From Acetivibrio sp964564015 (lineage in GTDB: Bacteria > Bacillota > Clostridia > Acetivibrionales > Acetivibrionaceae), in NCBI GenBank assembly GCA_964564015.1, contig CAZLZR010000004.1:85964-149963 (forward strand): a DNA stretch of 64,000 nt, written 5' to 3'. A program made the translations under genes and the position numbers. The notes beneath the pieces were generated by a model, which saw only the letters and a program-made list of their open reading frames with translations, made no database searches and was not told the DNA's origin. Positions 44,186 through 53,576 of the stretch are shown here, piece after piece. Every line of letters starts with the position of its first letter. Within the stretch, counting starts at the first letter, position 1.

Positions 44186-46408
44186 CTATTTTATTTTTTC
44201 CTTTACCCTGTTTAAACTATCTTCGATACCTTCAGTATTTGGATTTATCTCATACGCCTTTTGGTATGAATCTAAAGACTCCGTATATTTACCAGTATCC
44301 TCATAGACTAAACCTAATGTGTTGTAAGCGTCAGAGGTAGGTAGTTTACTGATTGATTCTTTTAGTATGTTGATTGCTTCATCAAATTTAGCTTGTTGTG
44401 CAAAAAGTTTTCCGTAGTCATTATATATCCTTACATTGCTTGGTTCAAGTTTGATTGCTTCATCATAGCACATTGCAGCTTCAGTATGTTTATTATCATT
44501 AACCAAAATGTTTCCAAGAATATAATAAGAAAAAGATTCAACAGGGTTTTTATCTATAGCTATTCCAACTTGTTTTACAGCTTCTTTGTAATTACCGGTT
44601 TTTGAATACAAAATTCCCAAATAAGTATATGCCAACTCAGTGTTTGGATAATCTCTGATTATTTTATTGCATATTGAGAATGCTTCTTCAAAATCACCTA
44701 GTTCACTCAAAGTAATTGCTAATTCAAAACTACTATCTATGAAGTTTGGATTTATTTTAATGCTATCCTCAAACATTTTTTTAGCTTCAGTATGTTTTCC
44801 CTGGAGTTCATAAATCAGCCCGATATTATAATAAATCAATGCCAATGAATTTGGGTTTACTCCAGATTTGATAGTCTTGTTATATAGAGAAATAGCTTCA
44901 TCATATTTTTCTTTTGAAGAATACGCAGATGCAAGATTTGTAAGAGTTGATTGTTTTTTGGGGTCTATGCTAAGAGATTTATCAAAATACTCAATAGCTT
45001 TATCAATTTTACCCTGATTATAGTATTCACCTCCAAGCGTATTTAAAGCAGTAGGAGATTGAGGGTTTATATAAAGAATATGTTTGCATAATGTTTCTGT
45101 ATCTTTCCATTCTGATGAGTATATATTTGAAGTGAGTATTTCCCAAACTGATAAGGAAAGTATTATGGTGATTACAATTGAGTACTTGGCTACTTGCGAT
45201 ATTTTTGTTTTTGATATGTTATTTAGTAGTATTATAACGCAGATGAGAACACCAACAAAAGGGAAATATCCATATTTATAACAAGCCAATGATTCCGTTA
45301 CTTTAAATATCCCTACAGTTGGAAGCAGGGAAAAAATATAAAATAAGTACCCAAGTAGAAGCAGCTTAGAGCGACGCCAAGTTAAAAGGAAAATAACTGC
45401 AAGCAGAATTGTTAGAATTGCCGGTATCAGGTAAGCTGGATTAGTAAATGAAATTGGGTATATAAATTCATAATAGCAGGATAAGTTGGTCGGTACTATC
45501 AATTTCCACAAATAAAAGATATTGTTGTAGCAGACAAGTAAAAACATTTGAAGTATGTTCATATTCTGGGATACCACTTCTACTGCGGCGGTATTTTTCT
45601 GGGAAATATATGCGATGATTGTGAATATGATGGCTATTGCGAAAAATGGAATTTTCTCGAGTAAAGTCAAAAATTTTAAACGTTTAAACCAAAAGTAATC
45701 AAGTAGTATAAAAATAACCGGTAAGGATACCGCTATAGGTTTCGATAGAAGTGCAAGAATAAATACTATTGCTGACAATACAAAATACCTTTTGTGTGAA
45801 GACTTAACATAAAAAACGTATAGTACCAATGCCAGTAACAGAAAGAATGTTGCTAAAACTGATTTTCTTTCACTTATCCATACTATTTCTTCAACAGCAA
45901 CAGGATGGATACCGAATAATAATCCTCCTGCAAAAGCAACCCATATCTTTTTAAACAAAAGATATAAGAGCAAAAGAACTAAAATTGAGTTTAGTAAATG
46001 TATACAAAGGCTGGTTATATGAAAAACATATATCTTATTATAACTACCACCAAGCGCAACATCAACCATTAGTGATACCATAGCCAGTGGTTGGTAATAT
46101 CCTCCTACTGTTGAGGGATTTAGAACTTCAGAAAAGAAACGTTTAGCTGAATTCCAACTTGGGTTTTTTACTAAAACATTTTGAAATACATATTGATTGT
46201 CATCAAAAGACAATGCTTCAGAAAAAATAATAGGTTTATGAACAAATAAAAGAATTATTGCGAGTAAAACACTGGCAATGGCCAGCATAACAAGTTTTGA
46301 AGTTACGGGTCTTTGTATTTTGTACTCTTCGTAAAACTCTGAGATTTCTGTACATAATTTGCTAAAAAAGTTCTTGTTGTTTCCGGATGCTTCCAAGTTG
46401 TTTCCCAT
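44186..46408 (-). CDS. TMTC-like multi-pass membrane protein with TPR repeats
   Basis: 740 residues. The N-terminal half has about 10-12 membrane segments with GT-C glycosyltransferase features of the TMTC/DUF1736 type: SFDDNQYVFQN (the first luminal Asp region), FGIHPVAVEEIVWISERKSVL. The C-terminal half holds about eight TPRs (ALNTLGGEYYNQGKIDKAIEYFDKSL). The eukaryotic TMTC relatives are O-mannosyltransferases, so a lipid-linked sugar transferase with a scaffolding tail is possible; catalytic activity is unproven. GGGAGG precedes the ATG. Monocistronic, opposite to its neighbours. Confidence 0.8.
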   Translation of the reverse strand: MGNNLEASGNNKNFFSKLCTEISEFYEEYKIQRPVTSKLVMLAIASVLLAIILLFVHKPIIFSEALSFDDNQYVFQNVLVKNPSWNSAKRFFSEVLNPSTVGGYYQPLAMVSLMVDVALGGSYNKIYVFHITSLCIHLLNSILVLLLLYLLFKKIWVAFAGGLLFGIHPVAVEEIVWISERKSVLATFFLLLALVLYVFYVKSSHKRYFVLSAIVFILALLSKPIAVSLPVIFILLDYFWFKRLKFLTLLEKIPFFAIAIIFTIIAYISQKNTAAVEVVSQNMNILQMFLLVCYNNIFYLWKLIVPTNLSCYYEFIYPISFTNPAYLIPAILTILLAVIFLLTWRRSKLLLLGYLFYIFSLLPTVGIFKVTESLACYKYGYFPFVGVLICVIILLNNISKTKISQVAKYSIVITIILSLSVWEILTSNIYSSEWKDTETLCKHILYINPQSPTALNTLGGEYYNQGKIDKAIEYFDKSLSIDPKKQSTLTNLASAYSSKEKYDEAISLYNKTIKSGVNPNSLALIYYNIGLIYELQGKHTEAKKMFEDSIKINPNFIDSSFELAITLSELGDFEEAFSICNKIIRDYPNTELAYTYLGILYSKTGNYKEAVKQVGIAIDKNPVESFSYYILGNILVNDNKHTEAAMCYDEAIKLEPSNVRIYNDYGKLFAQQAKFDEAINILKESISKLPTSDAYNTLGLVYEDTGKYTESLDSYQKAYEINPNTEGIEDSLNRVKEKIK

Positions 46409-46585
46409 ACGAACCTCCCAAAATGAAAAAAATTAAAATTTTGTAAAGAAATACTGCATAAAGCTTTGCTTTAATAATCTGATAAGCTATATTATAATAT
46501 ACAAGTACATACAATTCAAATTATTTATTATTGGAATAACTGTACATAATAATAGTACAATACATAGAGAAATTAGGTGTGATTG

Positions 46586-48736
46586 ATGGGTTTTTTGCCA
46601 ATGACAAGACAAGATATGAAGGATAGAGGCTGGGACGAACTGGACTTTTTGTATATAAGCGGAGATGCTTATGTGGACCATCCGAGTTTTGGACATGCAA
46701 TTATAACGCGAATTCTGGAAAGTGAAGGGTATAGGGTTGGGATTATTGCCCAGCCTGATTGGAAGAGTAATGAAGACTTTATGACGTTAGGACGTCCTAA
46801 ATTGGGAGTGCTTATATCGTCTGGAGTTATAGATTCCATGGTAAATCATTATACAGCCAGTAAGAAAACCAGGAGTGACGATTTGTATTCTCCGGGAGGG
46901 AAGGCACATAAAAGGCCGGACAGGGCTGTTATTGTGTATACAAATAAGGCAAGAGAGATTTTTAAGGATGTTCCGATAATAATTGGGGGAATTGAGGCAA
47001 GTTTAAGAAGATTTGCCCATTATGATTATTGGGATGACAAGGTAAGGCGTTCAATTTTGGTTGACTCAAAGGCGGATCTGTTAATATACGGTATGGGAGA
47101 AAAGCCTATATTGGAAATTGCCAAAAGACTTAAAGAGGGTGAACCTGTAGGTGAGATTCAAGATGTAAGAGGAACCGCGTATCTTGCAGCAGCAGACAAC
47201 CTTCCTGAAAATATAAAACGTTATGTTGGGGGAGATTCGGAGGCTAAAGGTAATGGACTGTCTTTATTGCCATCTTTTGAAGAGGTGTCGGAAAGCAAAA
47301 AGAAATATGCTAAAGCCTTTATAATTCAATATAATGAGCAGGATCCATACACAGGGCACACAATTATCCAAAAACATGGTGACAGATATTTTGTGCAAAA
47401 TCCTCCTATTATGCCGATGAGTGAAAAGGAGATGGACAGAGTTTATTCACTGCCTTATGAGAGAACTTATCATCCATCGTATGAAAGTGAAGGGGGAGTT
47501 CCTGCAATAAATGAGGTTGAATTCAGCATTACCAGCCATAGGGGGTGTTATGGAGGGTGTTCCTTTTGTGCACTCAATTTCCACCAGGGAAGGATTATTC
47601 AAAAGAGAAGCCAGACCTCAATTATAAATGAGGCAAAGAAGATTATCTGGCAGCCAGGATTTAAGGGATACATACATGATGTTGGGGGGCCTACTGCAAA
47701 TTTCAGAAGCAAGGCCTGCAAAAAACAGGAGACGAAAGGAGCTTGCAAGGAAAGACAATGTCTGCACCCGGAACCATGCAAGAACCTCATTGTGGATCAT
47801 AGTGAATATCTGTCACTGCTAAGAAAGTTGAGAGATATCCCAGAAATAAAAAAAGTATTTATTCGCTCAGGAATCAGGTACGACTATCTAATGCTTGATA
47901 AGAATGATGACTTCTTCTTTGAACTTTGCGAACACCATGTAAGCGGGCAGTTAAAAGTTGCTCCTGAGCATGTGGTTGACAGGGTTTTAGAAAAGATGGG
48001 AAAACCTAAGAGAAAGGTGTATGACAAATTTGTAAAGAAATTTTATGATATAAACAAGAAAATTAAGAAGGAGCAATACCTTGTTCCGTATCTGATATCC
48101 AGCCATCCCGGAAGTGATCTGAATGCAGCCATTGAACTTGCGTTGTACCTCAAGGAAATGAATTATACTCCTCAACAGGTTCAGGATTTTTATCCAACTC
48201 CGGGTACTTTATCAACCTGCATGTTTTATACCGAAATTGATCCAAGAACGACGAAAAGTGTATATGTGCCAAAATCTCCTAAGGAGAAGGCCATGCAGAG
48301 GGCACTGCTACAGTATAGAAAAAAAGAAAATTATATTCTGGTTTATGAGGCTCTTAAAACATCAAACAGAGAAGATTTGATTGGGTTTGGAAGCAATTGC
48401 CTTATAAGACCTAAAAGAAAAGATGAACTTGGATATTCAGGTGATTCAGAAAGCAAATATAAAGGTAATGGTGCTCAAAAGATCAGTGGAAAGAAAGCTG
48501 CATCCAAAAGCAAAGAGGTTAGGAACAAAGACCTGAAAAACAAAGACCTGAAAAACAAAGACCTGAAAAACAAAGACCTGAAAAACAAAGACTTGAAAAA
48601 CAAAGACACTAAAAGCAAAGACATTAAGAAAAAGGACAATAGGAGCAAGGAATTTAAGAAAAAAGAGGTCAGGAAGAAAGACGTTAAGAACAAAGCTGTA
48701 AAGAAAAGCGGTCATGTAAATAAAATAAAAAATTGA
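46586..48736 (+). CDS. YgiQ-family radical SAM protein with Lys-rich repeat tail
   Basis: 716 residues from ATG at 46586 (AGGTGT six bases before; TTG at 46583 is the alternative). An N-terminal B12-binding-like/YgiQ domain with GGIEASLRRFAHYDYWDDKVRRS is followed by the radical SAM core with the cluster C-x3-C-x2-C (GCYGGCSFC, about residue 321). YgiQ family function is not firmly known. The last 90 residues are a Lys/Asp/Asn-rich tail of repeated KNKDL pentads encoded by a 15-bp DNA repeat, not usual for YgiQ. The core C-terminal motif PTPGTLSTCMFYTEIDP is complete before the tail. Confidence 0.9.
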   Translation: MGFLPMTRQDMKDRGWDELDFLYISGDAYVDHPSFGHAIITRILESEGYRVGIIAQPDWKSNEDFMTLGRPKLGVLISSGVIDSMVNHYTASKKTRSDDLYSPGGKAHKRPDRAVIVYTNKAREIFKDVPIIIGGIEASLRRFAHYDYWDDKVRRSILVDSKADLLIYGMGEKPILEIAKRLKEGEPVGEIQDVRGTAYLAAADNLPENIKRYVGGDSEAKGNGLSLLPSFEEVSESKKKYAKAFIIQYNEQDPYTGHTIIQKHGDRYFVQNPPIMPMSEKEMDRVYSLPYERTYHPSYESEGGVPAINEVEFSITSHRGCYGGCSFCALNFHQGRIIQKRSQTSIINEAKKIIWQPGFKGYIHDVGGPTANFRSKACKKQETKGACKERQCLHPEPCKNLIVDHSEYLSLLRKLRDIPEIKKVFIRSGIRYDYLMLDKNDDFFFELCEHHVSGQLKVAPEHVVDRVLEKMGKPKRKVYDKFVKKFYDINKKIKKEQYLVPYLISSHPGSDLNAAIELALYLKEMNYTPQQVQDFYPTPGTLSTCMFYTEIDPRTTKSVYVPKSPKEKAMQRALLQYRKKENYILVYEALKTSNREDLIGFGSNCLIRPKRKDELGYSGDSESKYKGNGAQKISGKKAASKSKEVRNKDLKNKDLKNKDLKNKDLKNKDLKNKDTKSKDIKKKDNRSKEFKKKEVRKKDVKNKAVKKSGHVNKIKN
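48524..48613 (+). repeat. 15-bp tandem repeat in the ygiQ tail
   Basis: Six copies of AACAAAGACCTGAAA from 48524; the first four are identical, the fifth has one C-to-T change and the sixth is diverged. Encodes NKDLK pentads in frame, so copy number can vary without frameshift. Confidence 0.9.
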
Positions 48737-48761
48737 CAAGAAAAATATATTAAAATAAAAT
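48733..48761 (+). promoter_or_regulatory. Sigma-A-type promoter of folD
   Basis: TTGACA at 48733-48738, 17-base spacer, TAAAAT at 48756-48761. The -35 overlaps the ygiQ stop codon. Confidence 0.7.
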
Positions 48762-48799
48762 GTTTATCGTTAAAAAATGAATAGAAAGGTAGATAAAAT

Positions 48800-49660
48800 A
48801 TGAGCGCAAGAGTATTAAATGGTAAAGAATTGGCAACAAAAATAAAAGGGGAGTTAAAGCAGGCTGTTGATGAAATTAAAAAGAAGGATATACATCCCGG
48901 TCTCGCTGTTGTAATAGTTGGAAATGACCCTGCTTCAAGGGTATATGTTAATTCAAAGAAAAAAGCATGTGAAGAGATTGGAATACAATCTTTTGAATAT
49001 GCTTTAGACGAGAGCATTAAAGAAGAGGAGCTTATTTCGCTTATTCAAAAATTGAATAAGGATGAGAAGGTAAACGGAATACTTGTGCAACTCCCACTTC
49101 CAAAGCATATTAATGAAGAGAAGATAATTCTTACTATTGACAGCTCAAAGGATGTTGATGCATTCCATCCGGAGAATATAGGAAGGCTTATGACCGGAAA
49201 CCCACAGTTTCTTCCGTGCACACCGGCAGGCGTAATGGAGCTGATAAAGGAATCGGGTATTGAAATTGCTGGCAAGGAATGTGTAATTGTTGGAAGGAGC
49301 AATATCGTTGGAAAACCTCAATCAATGTTGCTGCTTGCAGAGCATGGTACTGTGACGGTTTGCCATTCAAGGACAAAAAACCTTGAGGAAGTTATTAAAA
49401 GAGCCGATATACTTGTAGCAGCTGTTGGAAGACCTGAAATGATCAAGGGTAGCAGTATAAAACCCGGTGCTGTTGTTATTGATGTAGGCATAAACCGTCT
49501 AGAAAACAAAAAACTTGTTGGAGATGTTGAATATGAGTCTGCTAGTCAGGTGGCATCTGCCATTACTCCTGTTCCTGGTGGGGTGGGACCTATGACAATT
49601 GCTATGCTTATGAAAAATACTGTCCGAGCTGCTATTGCTCAAGCAGAAAAGAAGGGATAA
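48800..49660 (+). CDS. folD: Methylenetetrahydrofolate dehydrogenase/cyclohydrolase
   Basis: 286 residues, standard FolD. Catalytic Lys in YVNSKKKACEEIG, VNGILVQLPLPKHINE and the C-terminal PGGVGPMTIAMLMKNT are diagnostic; the NADP site is VGRSNIVGKPQ. It interconverts methylene-, methenyl- and formyl-tetrahydrofolate in the cytoplasm. It has its own consensus promoter and is four bases upstream of the SMC-like protein gene. Confidence 0.97.
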   Translation: MSARVLNGKELATKIKGELKQAVDEIKKKDIHPGLAVVIVGNDPASRVYVNSKKKACEEIGIQSFEYALDESIKEEELISLIQKLNKDEKVNGILVQLPLPKHINEEKIILTIDSSKDVDAFHPENIGRLMTGNPQFLPCTPAGVMELIKESGIEIAGKECVIVGRSNIVGKPQSMLLLAEHGTVTVCHSRTKNLEEVIKRADILVAAVGRPEMIKGSSIKPGAVVIDVGINRLENKKLVGDVEYESASQVASAITPVPGGVGPMTIAMLMKNTVRAAIAQAEKKG

Positions 49661-49664
49661 CCAG

Positions 49665-50333
49665 GTGGAAGAAAATAGTATTCAGATGTATCATGACAGA
49701 CTTCAAAAAATAGAAGAAAGATACGAAGAGGCAAGAATACATTTTTATAACCAAAAAGGTAAAAAAGAGCAGCTTGCGGAACAAAAGGCAAGTTTGGAGA
49801 AATTACTTCAAAAAGCCGTTGACAACATTGATATTTTGGAGAAGGTTAAGGTTTTGCTCCAGAAAGTATCGGAATTTGCCAGAGAACAGTCAAGAGCACA
49901 GATAGAGGCATTGGTTACAAACTGTCTTCAGTACATATTTGATTCAAGTCTTGAATTCAAGATTGAGATTGCTGAGGTAAGAGGGAGACCTGAAGCCGAG
50001 TTCTATGTGATAAGCAAATACGGTGGTACCGAAATAAAGACAAAACCTCAGGATGCAAGAGGTGGAGGGGTAATAGATATAATATCCCTTGCAATCAGAA
50101 TTGCAATGCTTGAGTGCAGCAATCTTGACAACAAAGGCCCCATTATTCTTGACGAGCCTGCAAAACACGTAAGTGAGGACTATATAAATCAGGTTGCAGA
50201 ATTTTTAAAGCAGGTTACACATATGTTTAATAGGCAGGTAATAATGGTGACACATAACCGACACTTAAGTGAGATGGCAGACAGGTGGTACAGGATTGAA
50301 ATGAATGACGGTGTCAGCATTGTCAGCCAATAG
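49665..50333 (+). CDS. SMC/Rad50-like ATPase fragment protein without Walker A
   Basis: 222 residues from GTG at 49665 (AAGGGA eight bases upstream), just after folD. An N-terminal coiled coil (about 10-60) precedes an ABC-ATPase C-lobe: GGGVIDIISLAIRIAML (signature-like), GPIILDEPAKHVSEDY (Walker B and D-loop) and VIMVTHNRH (switch His). No P-loop is present anywhere, so it cannot bind ATP in the usual way alone. It may complement a partner subunit, or be a stand-alone structural relic. Not a recent truncation of a neighbour: the upstream frame is folD. Confidence 0.7.
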   Translation: MEENSIQMYHDRLQKIEERYEEARIHFYNQKGKKEQLAEQKASLEKLLQKAVDNIDILEKVKVLLQKVSEFAREQSRAQIEALVTNCLQYIFDSSLEFKIEIAEVRGRPEAEFYVISKYGGTEIKTKPQDARGGGVIDIISLAIRIAMLECSNLDNKGPIILDEPAKHVSEDYINQVAEFLKQVTHMFNRQVIMVTHNRHLSEMADRWYRIEMNDGVSIVSQ

Positions 50334-50381
50334 TTTTGTTTCATTGTTTTAAACTTTGTTAAGGTGTGTTAAGATTCAATC

Positions 50382-50410
50382 TTGACATAAAATATAAAAA
50401 AGTTTAAAAT
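50382..50410 (+). promoter_or_regulatory. Sigma-A-type promoter of rny
   Basis: TTGACA at 50382-50387, 17-base spacer, TAAAAT at 50405-50410. About 70 bases of leader precede the start. Confidence 0.75.
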
Positions 50411-50489
50411 TAAAAGGAATTAAAAGTGCCTACAATTTAAGTTTTATGCAATTTGACCATTGAAAACTGAATACGAGGAGGTGTGTGCC

Positions 50490-52073
50490 ATTTTTCCAGG
50501 ATTAATTATTGGCTTGGTAATTGGATTAGTAATCGCAGCAATTGGAATAGTTGTTGCGTCAGGAATAAGTTCCCGAAAGGCTTTTCAAAAAGGATTTGAA
50601 GAGAGAAAGAGGAAAGCCGAGGCCGAAATTGGCAGTGCTGAGCAGGAAGCGAAGAAGATAGTTAGTGAGGCACAGAAGAATGCTGAGGGCAAGAAAAGAG
50701 AAGTGCTGCTAGAGGCTAAAGAGGAAATTCACAAGAGCAGGGTTGAGCTTGACAGGGAGATTAAAGATCGCAGAAATGAGATTCAAAGACAGGAAAGAAG
50801 ATTGGTACAGAAGGAAGAAACTTTGGACAAGAAGATTGAAGCACTAGAACAGAAAGATGAAGTGCTCAATAAGAAGGCCAAGGAAATTCAGGAATTGCAA
50901 GACAAGACAGTTGAACTCCAAAGGCAGCAAACTGAAGAACTACAAAGAATATCAGGTTTGTCGGTTGAAGATGCCAAGGAAGTACTCCTCAAAAATGTGG
51001 AGAATGAAGTTAAACATGAAATGGCAATGCTTATTAAGGAAATTGAGCAGAAGGCTAAGGAAGAAGCTGATACGAAGGCTAAGAATATAGTTGCACTTGC
51101 AATACAGAAATGTGCGGCTGACCACGTATCGGAAGTAACAGTTTCGGTAGTTCCACTTCCTAATGATGAAATGAAGGGTAGAATTATCGGACGTGAAGGA
51201 AGAAACATCAGAACTCTTGAGACGTTAACAGGAATTGACCTGATTATCGATGACACCCCTGAAGCAGTAATTTTATCAGGTTTTGATCCGATAAGAAGAG
51301 AAGTTGCAAGAATAACACTTGAGAAGCTGATACTTGACGGAAGAATCCATCCGGCAAGAATTGAGGAAATGGTGGAAAAGGCAAAAAAAGAAGTTGAGAA
51401 CACCATTCGTCAGGAAGGCGATAACGCCACTTTTGAAACGGGAGTGCATGGTTTGCACCCTGAAATTGTAAGATTGCTTGGTAAATTAAGGTACAGGACC
51501 AGTTATGGGCAGAACGTCCTCAATCACTCCATAGAAGTTGCGCATTTAGCCGGAATGATGGCAGCGGAACTGGGAGTTGATGTTACTCTGGCAAAGAGAG
51601 CCGGTTTGTTGCATGATATCGGTAAAGCAGTGGATCATGAAGTTGAGGGTTCACACGTAACGATTGGAGCGGATCTTGCCAAGAAGTACAAGGAAAGTAA
51701 CGAAGTTATCAGTGCTATTGCTTCACACCATGGTGACATAGAAGCTACAAGTATAGTAGCCGTATTGATTCAGGCAGCAGATTCCATATCGGCTGCAAGA
51801 CCTGGAGCAAGAAGGGAATCTCTGGAGTCCTACATTAAAAGGTTGGAGAAGTTGGAAGAGATCGCAAATTCATTCCAGGGAGTTGAAAAGTGCTTTGCAA
51901 TACAGGCAGGAAGAGAAGTTCGGATCATGGTCAAGGCAGAAGAAGTACCAGATGCGGAAATAGCTTTAGTTGCAAGGGATATAGTTAAAAAGATTGAAAA
52001 TGAACTGGATTATCCGGGACAAATTAAAGTAAATGTAATTCGTGAAACAAGATTTATTGAGTATGCAAAATAA
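50490..52073 (+). CDS. rny: Ribonuclease Y
   Basis: About 527 residues. N-terminal membrane helix (GLIIGLVIGLVIAAIGIVVASG), long coiled coil, KH domain (GRIIGREGRNIRTLE) and HD domain (LLHDIGKAVDHE, with SHVTIGADLAKKY). It starts mRNA decay at the membrane. The Shine-Dalgarno GAGGAGG (50475-50481) points, with eight-base spacing, to ATT at 50490 as start; the in-frame GTG at 50481 overlaps that site, and TTG at 50460 has no site. An AUU start is rare but known. ymdB follows, as in Bacillus. Confidence 0.93.
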   Translation: MFPGLIIGLVIGLVIAAIGIVVASGISSRKAFQKGFEERKRKAEAEIGSAEQEAKKIVSEAQKNAEGKKREVLLEAKEEIHKSRVELDREIKDRRNEIQRQERRLVQKEETLDKKIEALEQKDEVLNKKAKEIQELQDKTVELQRQQTEELQRISGLSVEDAKEVLLKNVENEVKHEMAMLIKEIEQKAKEEADTKAKNIVALAIQKCAADHVSEVTVSVVPLPNDEMKGRIIGREGRNIRTLETLTGIDLIIDDTPEAVILSGFDPIRREVARITLEKLILDGRIHPARIEEMVEKAKKEVENTIRQEGDNATFETGVHGLHPEIVRLLGKLRYRTSYGQNVLNHSIEVAHLAGMMAAELGVDVTLAKRAGLLHDIGKAVDHEVEGSHVTIGADLAKKYKESNEVISAIASHHGDIEATSIVAVLIQAADSISAARPGARRESLESYIKRLEKLEEIANSFQGVEKCFAIQAGREVRIMVKAEEVPDAEIALVARDIVKKIENELDYPGQIKVNVIRETRFIEYAK

Positions 52074-52096
52074 TTATATTTTGATATAATTGGTAT

Positions 52097-52123
52097 AAAA
52101 AGCGTGGATATACACGCTTTTTA
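52097..52123 (+). terminator. Rho-independent terminator of rny
   Basis: AAAAGCGTG pairs with CACGCTTTT over GATATA-type loop, ending TTTAT. Confidence 0.75.
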
Positions 52124-52284
52124 TGCTTGTATGGGGTTTTTAATTTGTAAGACTTATGTAAATATATAGATTACAAAAAGTATTATAGATTGGAAAACTT
52201 GATTTTCATGATATTGTATTAAGGAAATTGAAACGCGATGTAAAATCTTTATTGCGTTCAATATAGAAATGGAGGATACACAGT

Positions 52285-53064
52285 TTGAACATATTGTTTA
52301 TTGGTGATATTGTCGGCAATCCGGGACGAAAAGCGGCTAAAGAAATGATACAAAAATTAAAAAAAGAAAGGCAGCTTGATTTTTGTATAGCCAACGGTGA
52401 AAATGCAGCAGGTGGGAGCGGTATTACATATGTAGTAGCGCAGGAACTCTATAAATCCGGAGTTGATGCAATCACACTTGGAAATCATACATGGTCAAAA
52501 AGGGAAATAACCAATTTTATTGATTCGGATAATTGCATAGTCAGACCTGCAAACTATCCTGAAGAGTTGCCGGGTAAAGGTTCAACTATCATCTCTAACG
52601 ATAAGGGTAAAATCGGTGTATTAAATCTTATGGGTCGGATTTATATGGACAGTATAGATTGTCCATTTAAAGCAGCAGAGAGAGAAATAGCCGAATTGAA
52701 GACACAGGTTAAAGTTATTGTGGTAGACATACATGCTGAGGCAACAAGCGAGAAATGCGCTTTGGCATGGTATGTTGACGGTAGGGTAAGCTGTGTTTTA
52801 GGAACTCATACTCATGTGCAGACAGCTGATGAAAGAATTTTACCATGTGGTACTGCATTTATTTCAGATGTCGGCATGACGGGACCTAATGAGGGAGTTA
52901 TAGGTGTGAACAGAGAAATAGTCATTAACAAATTTCTGACCCATATGCCAAATAGGTTTGAAATTGCACAGGGCTCTGTACAATTTAATGCTGTATATCT
53001 CGAAGTTGATGAAAAGACAGGCAAGACTTTGAAGATTGAAAGAATAAACACAATTATTGAGTAG
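52285..53064 (+). CDS. ymdB: YmdB-family metallophosphoesterase
   Basis: 259 residues. Metal ligands in FIGDIVGNPGR, CIANGENAAGG, GNHTW, HAEATSEK and GTHTHVQTAD. The family hydrolyses 2',3'-cyclic nucleotides or cyclic phosphodiester bonds; in Bacillus YmdB affects biofilm and sporulation decisions and lies next to rny. TTG start at 52285 with GGAGGA nine bases ahead. Cytoplasmic. Confidence 0.93.
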   Translation: MNILFIGDIVGNPGRKAAKEMIQKLKKERQLDFCIANGENAAGGSGITYVVAQELYKSGVDAITLGNHTWSKREITNFIDSDNCIVRPANYPEELPGKGSTIISNDKGKIGVLNLMGRIYMDSIDCPFKAAEREIAELKTQVKVIVVDIHAEATSEKCALAWYVDGRVSCVLGTHTHVQTADERILPCGTAFISDVGMTGPNEGVIGVNREIVINKFLTHMPNRFEIAQGSVQFNAVYLEVDEKTGKTLKIERINTIIE

Positions 53065-53095
53065 GGATGTATTTTAACTCTATATTTTGCTTAAA

Positions 53096-53125
53096 AAAGG
53101 ATTTATTTTCCCCTATGTAGAATAT
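53096..53125 (+). promoter_or_regulatory. Sigma-H promoter of spoVS
   Basis: AAAGGATTT at 53096-53104, 12-base spacer, GTAGAATAT at 53117-53125: both elements match the sigma-H consensus (RnAGGAWWW and RnnGAATWW) at every position. Sigma-H is the known sigma factor for Bacillus spoVS. Confidence 0.75.
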
Positions 53126-53156
53126 ATCAGTATAAAGGAAAAGGGGGTAACAATCT

Positions 53157-53420
53157 ATGGAGGTATTAAAGGTTTCAGCGAAGTCAAGCCCAAATTCCAT
53201 TGCAGGTGCACTAGCAGTCTTTATTAAGGAGAAAGGTTCAGTTGAGATTCAGGCAATAGGTGCTGGAGCATTGAATCAGGCAGTAAAGGCAATAGCAATT
53301 GCACGAGGTTTTGTTGCCCCGTCAGGTATTGAACTGGTGTGTATACCCGCTTTTACTGAGGTTGTGATTGATGGTGAGGCAAAGACAGCTATAAAGTTGA
53401 TAGTTGAAACAAAAAAGTAA
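53157..53420 (+). CDS. spoVS: Stage V sporulation protein S
   Basis: 87 residues, near invariant SpoVS: MEVLKVSAKSSPNSIAGALA, then GAGALNQAVKAIAIARGF and CIPAFTEVVIDGE. An Alba-like fold that may bind nucleic acid; in Bacillus it affects coat assembly and septation. AAAGGGGGT site. Sigma-H promoter directly upstream. Confidence 0.97.
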   Translation: MEVLKVSAKSSPNSIAGALAVFIKEKGSVEIQAIGAGALNQAVKAIAIARGFVAPSGIELVCIPAFTEVVIDGEAKTAIKLIVETKK

Positions 53421-53434
53421 ATATTTAAATGTTA

Positions 53435-53468
53435 TAAGAACCTTACAGATGAGTAAGGTTCTTAGTTT
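53435..53468 (+). terminator. Rho-independent terminator of spoVS
   Basis: TAAGAACCTTAC pairs perfectly with GTAAGGTTCTTA over six bases, then GTTTAT. Confidence 0.7.
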
Positions 53469-53576
53469 ATGTTAAGGAAATGTTACAAAATTAAAAATTT
53501 TTTATTAATACAAACTGATTTATTGCATAATATTTGCCATTATGATAAAATTTAAGTATAAGAGGGGGGAGTATAT

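Noticed and set aside
48446..48739. Minus-strand ORFs opposite the ygiQ tail.
   Set aside because: They are low-complexity antisense of the 15-bp repeat, with no ribosome site.
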